Below, piece after piece: positions 34,151-37,321 of a DNA stretch of 37,321 nucleotides. Numbering within the stretch: position 1 is the stretch's first letter; every line of letters starts with the position of its first letter. Position numbers and translations under genes: made by a program. Origin of the DNA: Paenibacillus bouchesdurhonensis (GTDB taxonomy: Bacteria; Bacillota; Bacilli; Paenibacillales; Paenibacillaceae). The notes beneath the pieces are model-generated. The model made no database searches and was not told where the DNA came from. It saw only the letters and a program-made list of their open reading frames with translations. The stretch lies in contig NZ_LT732548.1 in assembly GCF_900155685.1 (NCBI RefSeq), positions 3,427,301-3,464,621 on the forward strand. Direction: 5' to 3'.

Positions 34151-35151
34151 TCTACCACTCGCTTCCCGCTGATTTCCTGTGAAATGCTCTCTGTCAATCG
34201 ACTCTGAATGGCCGTTCTTGCCTGCCTTATCGCATTCTTAATCGCTTCTCCGTCCGAGGAGCCGTGCCCCTTTACAACAAGCCCGCTAAGTCCCAGCAGT
34301 GGGGCTCCGCCATGCTCCTTATAGTCAAGTGTCTTCTTCAATCCACGAAGCGAAGGCATCAATAGAGCAGCTGCCAGCTTGTTCTTCAGCGATTTGGAGA
34401 ACTCCTGCTTCAGGATCGAGAATATCGTCCCGGCTGTTCCCTCCAGCGATTTAAGCAATATATTCCCAGCGAATCCATCGCATACGAGCACATCGCAAGC
34501 ACCTGTCAGAATATCTCTAGACTCAACATTCCCTACAAAATTAACCGGAAGCTGCTGAATGAGCGGATAAGCCGCTTTCGTAAGCTCATTCCCCTTCATC
34601 TCTTCCGTTCCCACATTCAGGAGCCCTACGCGCGGGCTGCGGATTCCGTGCACCTTCTCCCGATAAATACTGCCCATCAGCGCATATTGGGCCAAATGCT
34701 CCGGCTTCGCATCCATATTCGCGCCAAGATCCAGCGCAAGCACGCCACGCTCGTCCACCGTCGGAATCATCGGTGCCAAGGCCGGACGTTCAATGCCGTT
34801 CATCCGCCCTACGACGAGCAATCCCGTCGTCATCAGCGCGCCCGTGTTGCCCGCCGATATCATCGCTTCAGCTTCATTCTCACGCACCAGCCTGCCAGCA
34901 ACGACCATAGACGCATCTTTCTTGCGGCGCACCGCACGAACAGGCTCATCGTCCGCTTCTATCACTTCAGCGGCATGATGAATCCGCAGATTAGCAGGGA
35001 TCTCCAAACCTTTCAGCAGAGGCTCCAGCTGCCCCTGATCACCAACGAGAATAATCTCAATATCATTCCATTCCTTGGCTGCGGCGAGGGCACCTTCTAC
35101 CGTGCTCTTCGGCGCGTGGTCACCACCCATGGCATCAATGGCGATTCTCAT
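34147..35151 (-). CDS. plsX: Phosphate acyltransferase PlsX
   Basis: PlsX makes acyl-phosphate from acyl-ACP for the PlsY step of phospholipid synthesis, at the inner membrane face. The 334-residue protein starts MRIAIDAMGGDHAPKSTVEG and has family motifs SAGNTGALM and GFAGNILLKSLEG. AAGGAGG precedes the ATG, which overlaps the fapR end by 17 bases, so it is translated from the FapR-controlled transcript. Confidence 0.97.
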   Translation of the reverse strand: MRIAIDAMGGDHAPKSTVEGALAAAKEWNDIEIILVGDQGQLEPLLKGLEIPANLRIHHAAEVIEADDEPVRAVRRKKDASMVVAGRLVRENEAEAMISAGNTGALMTTGLLVVGRMNGIERPALAPMIPTVDERGVLALDLGANMDAKPEHLAQYALMGSIYREKVHGIRSPRVGLLNVGTEEMKGNELTKAAYPLIQQLPVNFVGNVESRDILTGACDVLVCDGFAGNILLKSLEGTAGTIFSILKQEFSKSLKNKLAAALLMPSLRGLKKTLDYKEHGGAPLLGLSGLVVKGHGSSDGEAIKNAIRQARTAIQSRLTESISQEISGKRVVE

Positions 35152-35749
35152 GCTGACTTCCTCCTTCGTAGTTGTCTTCTACCGCTGAACGGTAAATGAC
35201 AAAGTTCCCTTGGAACACCATCTCTTCGCCGACATAGGTGAACACCTCGACTTTAGCCTTACCCTTGTTCCCGGATACCGGGCGAACATATGCCTTGGCG
35301 ATGCACTTCTCGCCCAAATGAACCGGGCGGATAAAGCGGATATCCGCCGAGAACGTGAGCGCAATCTCATCGTTAATAACCGCTACAGCCAATGAGTTGG
35401 CCTGCGCGAAGATATGATGCCCCCGCGCGATGCCCGTCCGTGAAAAGACATGTTCTTTGCTGATTTCAAAAATAGATATCCCGCTCTTGTCCAATTGCAG
35501 GTCAACGATTTCTCCGATAACTTCATGCAGCGGCAATGAACGCACCTGATCATAGGATCGCTCCGCCATCAGCTTCATCCGCTCCCGAAGCTCTGGAATC
35601 CCCAGTTCCATCCGGTCGAGCCGGATCGTCTGGATACTCACCTTCAACTGTCGGGTCAATTCCTGATCGGTAACAAACGGATTTTCTTCGATCAGTTTGA
35701 CGAGCTTCTGCTGCCTCGCCCTCTTGGGCAAACGTTCGATGGGTAACAC
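35135..35749 (-). CDS. fapR: Fatty acid and phospholipid synthesis repressor FapR
   Basis: FapR represses lipid synthesis genes and is released by malonyl-CoA. The 204-residue frame has an N-terminal helix-turn-helix (FVTDQELTRQLKVSIQTIRL) and a C-terminal hotdog-fold effector domain (ISKEHVFSRTGIARGHHIFA onwards) with the usual length. The start is unsure: GTG 35749 has no clear ribosome binding site, and TTG 35731 would align better with B. subtilis FapR. It heads the fapR-plsX-fabH-fabD-fabG-acpP operon, and a FapR operator lies just upstream, so it is autoregulated. Confidence 0.95.
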   Translation of the reverse strand: MLPIERLPKRARQQKLVKLIEENPFVTDQELTRQLKVSIQTIRLDRMELGIPELRERMKLMAERSYDQVRSLPLHEVIGEIVDLQLDKSGISIFEISKEHVFSRTGIARGHHIFAQANSLAVAVINDEIALTFSADIRFIRPVHLGEKCIAKAYVRPVSGNKGKAKVEVFTYVGEEMVFQGNFVIYRSAVEDNYEGGSQHENRH

Positions 35750-35794
35750 CCCCGAGTGATCACATTATTTTTATGTAAAACGAACCGCATCAGT

Positions 35795-35811
35795 TTAGAA
35801 CCTGGTACTAA
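35795..35811. promoter_or_regulatory. FapR operator
   Basis: TTAGAACC-T-GGTACTAA matches the 17-bp inverted-repeat FapR consensus with one arm mismatch. It lies about 46 bases upstream of the fapR GTG. Binding here would repress the whole lipid operon when malonyl-CoA is low. Confidence 0.9.
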
Positions 35812-35884
35812 GATAGAGTATAAAACATCTCCCTGCAAAAATAAAGAGAAACTAATGAATCGACCTAAAATTCCCACTTAAGAC

Positions 35885-35920
35885 AATAAAAAACAGCACT
35901 CCATGGAGGATGTGCTGTTT
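35885..35920 (-). terminator. Intrinsic terminator after rpmF
   Basis: On the minus strand AAACAGCAC pairs with GTGCTGTTT, with an inner CTCC-AT-GGAG, followed by TTTATTG. It lies 23 bases after the rpmF stop and separates the yceD-rpmF unit from the FapR regulon. Confidence 0.88.
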
Positions 35921-35943
35921 AAGACCTGAGATATTATCCGGTA

Positions 35944-36117
35944 TTAGCCTTTGATAACTTCTCTTGCTTTGTATGTTCCGCATACTTTACATACGTGGTG
36001 AGCAAGCTTCAATTCTCCGCATTGTTCACATTTTACCATGCCCGGCACAGCCAATTTGAAATGCGTGCGGCGTTTGTCGCGGCGCGTTTTGGACGTTCTC
36101 CGTTGAGGTACTGCCAT
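35944..36117 (-). CDS. rpmF: 50S ribosomal protein L32
   Basis: L32 is a small protein of the large ribosomal subunit. The 57-residue protein starts [20 protein letters not shown] and contains a zinc ribbon (CEQC and CKVC). All four Cys are present, so this is the zinc-binding form. ATG 36117 follows GGAGGTGGGAACC. It is encoded 52 bases after yceD, the conserved pair. Confidence 0.97.
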   Translation of the reverse strand: MAVPQRRTSKTRRDKRRTHFKLAVPGMVKCEQCGELKLAHHVCKVCGTYKAREVIKG

Positions 36118-36169
36118 GGTTCCCACCTCCTTAATGAAGTCAACCTTATTACGGTGTCACATTGTAATC

Positions 36170-36688
36170 TCATTTTTTGAAAAAGTCACCAAGCGCTGCC
36201 AGCCGCGGATCGATCCGATCCTTTTCGCAGTCGCAATCCCGTTCGTTCAAGTCCGTCCCGCAGCTTGGACAGAGTCCTTTGCAGTCATCCTTGCATACGG
36301 CAGTGTACGGAAGATTCAGAAGCAACGCTTCCTCGATATATGGATTTAAATCCACCTGATCTTCGGCAATGAACCGAATGTCATCCTCTTCTTCATTCTG
36401 CCCTTCTTCATCGGGGGTGTCAATGCGTTTGAAAGTTTCCTCAAATTCGATATCGACTTTACGTTTCAAAGGCTTAAGACAGCGGGAGCAGGACATGTCC
36501 AAATGCGCGGACAGCGTACCCGTCACCTCAACTACATTGCCTTCTACGTATACGGCGGTCAAGTCGCATTCCAGCGGACTGATACCGTGTATGTCTTTAC
36601 GTTCTTTAACCACATGACTCATGTCGAGAGCTTTCTGCAGCTGCTTCGGCCCATCGTGCGATGCCATCTGGCGAAATTTAAAATTCAT
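36170..36688 (-). CDS. yceD: DUF177 protein YceD (YlbN), 23S rRNA accumulation
   Basis: The 172-residue protein belongs to the YceD/DUF177 family, which is nearly always encoded before rpmF; in other bacteria and plants it is needed for normal 23S rRNA accumulation. It has a CxxC in LDMSCSRCLKPL and a C-terminal cluster VCKDDCKGLCPSCGTDLNE, suggesting a metal site, plus an acidic linker (EEGQNEEEDD). ATG 36688 has GGAG 8 bases upstream; a longer frame to 36706 is less likely. Confidence 0.93.
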   Translation of the reverse strand: MNFKFRQMASHDGPKQLQKALDMSHVVKERKDIHGISPLECDLTAVYVEGNVVEVTGTLSAHLDMSCSRCLKPLKRKVDIEFEETFKRIDTPDEEGQNEEEDDIRFIAEDQVDLNPYIEEALLLNLPYTAVCKDDCKGLCPSCGTDLNERDCDCEKDRIDPRLAALGDFFKK

Positions 36689-36715
36689 GAGTATCACTCC
36701 AAACAAACAAAAATT

Positions 36716-36745
36716 ATTATACCGATTTTAAGTAAGTTTTGTCAA
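36716..36745 (-). promoter_or_regulatory. Promoter of yceD-rpmF
   Basis: On the minus strand TTGACA (36745-36740) and TATAAT (36721-36716) are exact SigA consensus hexamers with an 18-base spacer, about 27 bases before the yceD ATG. Confidence 0.9.
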
Positions 36746-36965
36746 CAGCTAAGCAGGGATTATACCGTTGTCTCACCTAATATTACACATCCCCGCGCTA
36801 AACGTCTATGGACATGCCTTCAAAGAACATGATGAAGGCATTTTATCCCTACGACCACGGAATTGTTCGGTGCGACAGAACGCTGGTCATTTCAATCATC
36901 TTCAAAAAGGCCTGCCCTTCATGGTATAGTCATAAATTATAGGCCTGTAAAGGTGGTATTAGACA

Positions 36966-37321
36966 TTGAACGTTGTCGGATTAATCGTTGAATATAACCC
37001 ATTTCATAACGGACATGCCTACCACATGGCAGAAGCGAAACGGCTCGCTGGGGCGGAGGCGGTCGTCGCGGTCATGAGCGGCGACTTCCTGCAGCGCGGC
37101 GAACCCGCGATTGTGAGCAAGTGGGCGCGCGCTGAGATGGCGCTGCATGCCGGCGCCGACCTCGTGCTGGAGCTGCCGGTCGCGTATGCGGCCCAGCCAG
37201 CCGAGTGGTTCGCGCACGGCGCCGCAGCGCTGCTGGATGCGACCGGCATCGTGTCGCATCTCTGCTTCGGCAGCGAGGCGGGCACGCTCGCCGAGCTGCA
37301 GCCACTCGCCCGGCGGCTCGC
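36966..37321 (+). CDS. tmcAL: tRNA(Met) cytidine acetate ligase TmcAL (YlbM), N-terminal part
   Basis: TmcAL uses ATP and acetate to make N4-acetylcytidine at the wobble base of elongator tRNA-Met in Bacillus. The start is TTG 36966 with AGGTGG upstream. The frame opens [20 protein letters not shown], with the nucleotidyltransferase HNGH signature, then [20 protein letters not shown] and [20 protein letters not shown], all family hallmarks. About 118 codons lie in the window and the rest is cut off. It is divergent from yceD. The last 300 bases are strikingly GC-rich compared with every other gene here. Confidence 0.95.
   Translation, partial: MNVVGLIVEYNPFHNGHAYHMAEAKRLAGAEAVVAVMSGDFLQRGEPAIVSKWARAEMALHAGADLVLELPVAYAAQPAEWFAHGAAALLDATGIVSHLCFGSEAGTLAELQPLARRL

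Noticed and set aside
1..37321. CRISPR arrays, insertion sequences, phage genes or an origin of replication
   Set aside because: No regularly spaced repeats, transposase or integrase motifs, phage structural genes or DnaA-box clusters were seen on either strand.

Overview
The window looks like a chromosomal segment of a Bacillales bacterium, most likely Paenibacillus or a close relative. The gene order (fapR-plsX-fab genes-rnc-smc-ftsY-ylxM-ffh-rpsP-khpA-rimM-trmD ... rplS-sipS-rbgA-rnhB-ylqG) is the classic Firmicutes housekeeping string. Strong AGGAGG-type ribosome binding sites, a near-perfect FapR operator and a WecA/TagO-like gene agree with this. Genus placement is inference from content; nothing was searched.

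Nearly everything is on the minus strand, so the region is best read from right to left. (1) 36966-37321 (+): start of tmcAL. (2) 36688-35944: yceD-rpmF, with its own strong promoter and terminator. (3) 35749-28800: FapR-regulated lipid synthesis (fapR, plsX, fabH, fabD, fabG, acpP, fabF), then rnc and smc. (4) 25146-19477: protein-targeting and translation genes (ftsY, ylxM, ffh, rpsP, khpA, rimM, trmD), with a TrhA/hemolysin III gene inserted after ftsY.

(5) 19400-4970: a roughly 14 kb accessory insertion separates trmD from rplS, which normally are neighbours. Its core is a complete class I lanthipeptide (lantibiotic) cluster in the order lanF-lanE-lanG, lanA, lanB-lanT-lanC-lanR-lanK. The precursor gene lanA is only 55 codons. 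It encodes a nisin-type leader with an FELD box and a 32-residue core that begins like nisin and subtilin and, from memory, is closest to geobacillin I from Geobacillus, but has a different C-terminal third. Between lanK and rplS lie a secreted polysaccharide deacetylase, two micro-ORFs, a lone tRNA-Pro with a GGG anticodon, a SHOCT-domain membrane protein and a small membrane ORF.

(6) 4834-1: rplS with a structured leader, sipS, rbgA, a WecA/TagO/MraY-like transferase, rnhB and the start of a FliK-like ylqG gene cut by the window edge.

Proposed working of the lantibiotic system (established roles applied to this locus): LanB dehydrates Ser/Thr in the LanA core, LanC forms the thioether rings, and LanT exports the modified peptide. 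An extracellular protease would remove the leader after Pro-Gln, since no lanP is present. LanK/LanR would sense the peptide and drive transcription. LanFEG would expel the peptide for self-protection; no lanI lipoprotein is visible. A 15-bp perfect inverted repeat between lanA and lanB probably makes lanA transcripts more abundant than those for the machinery.
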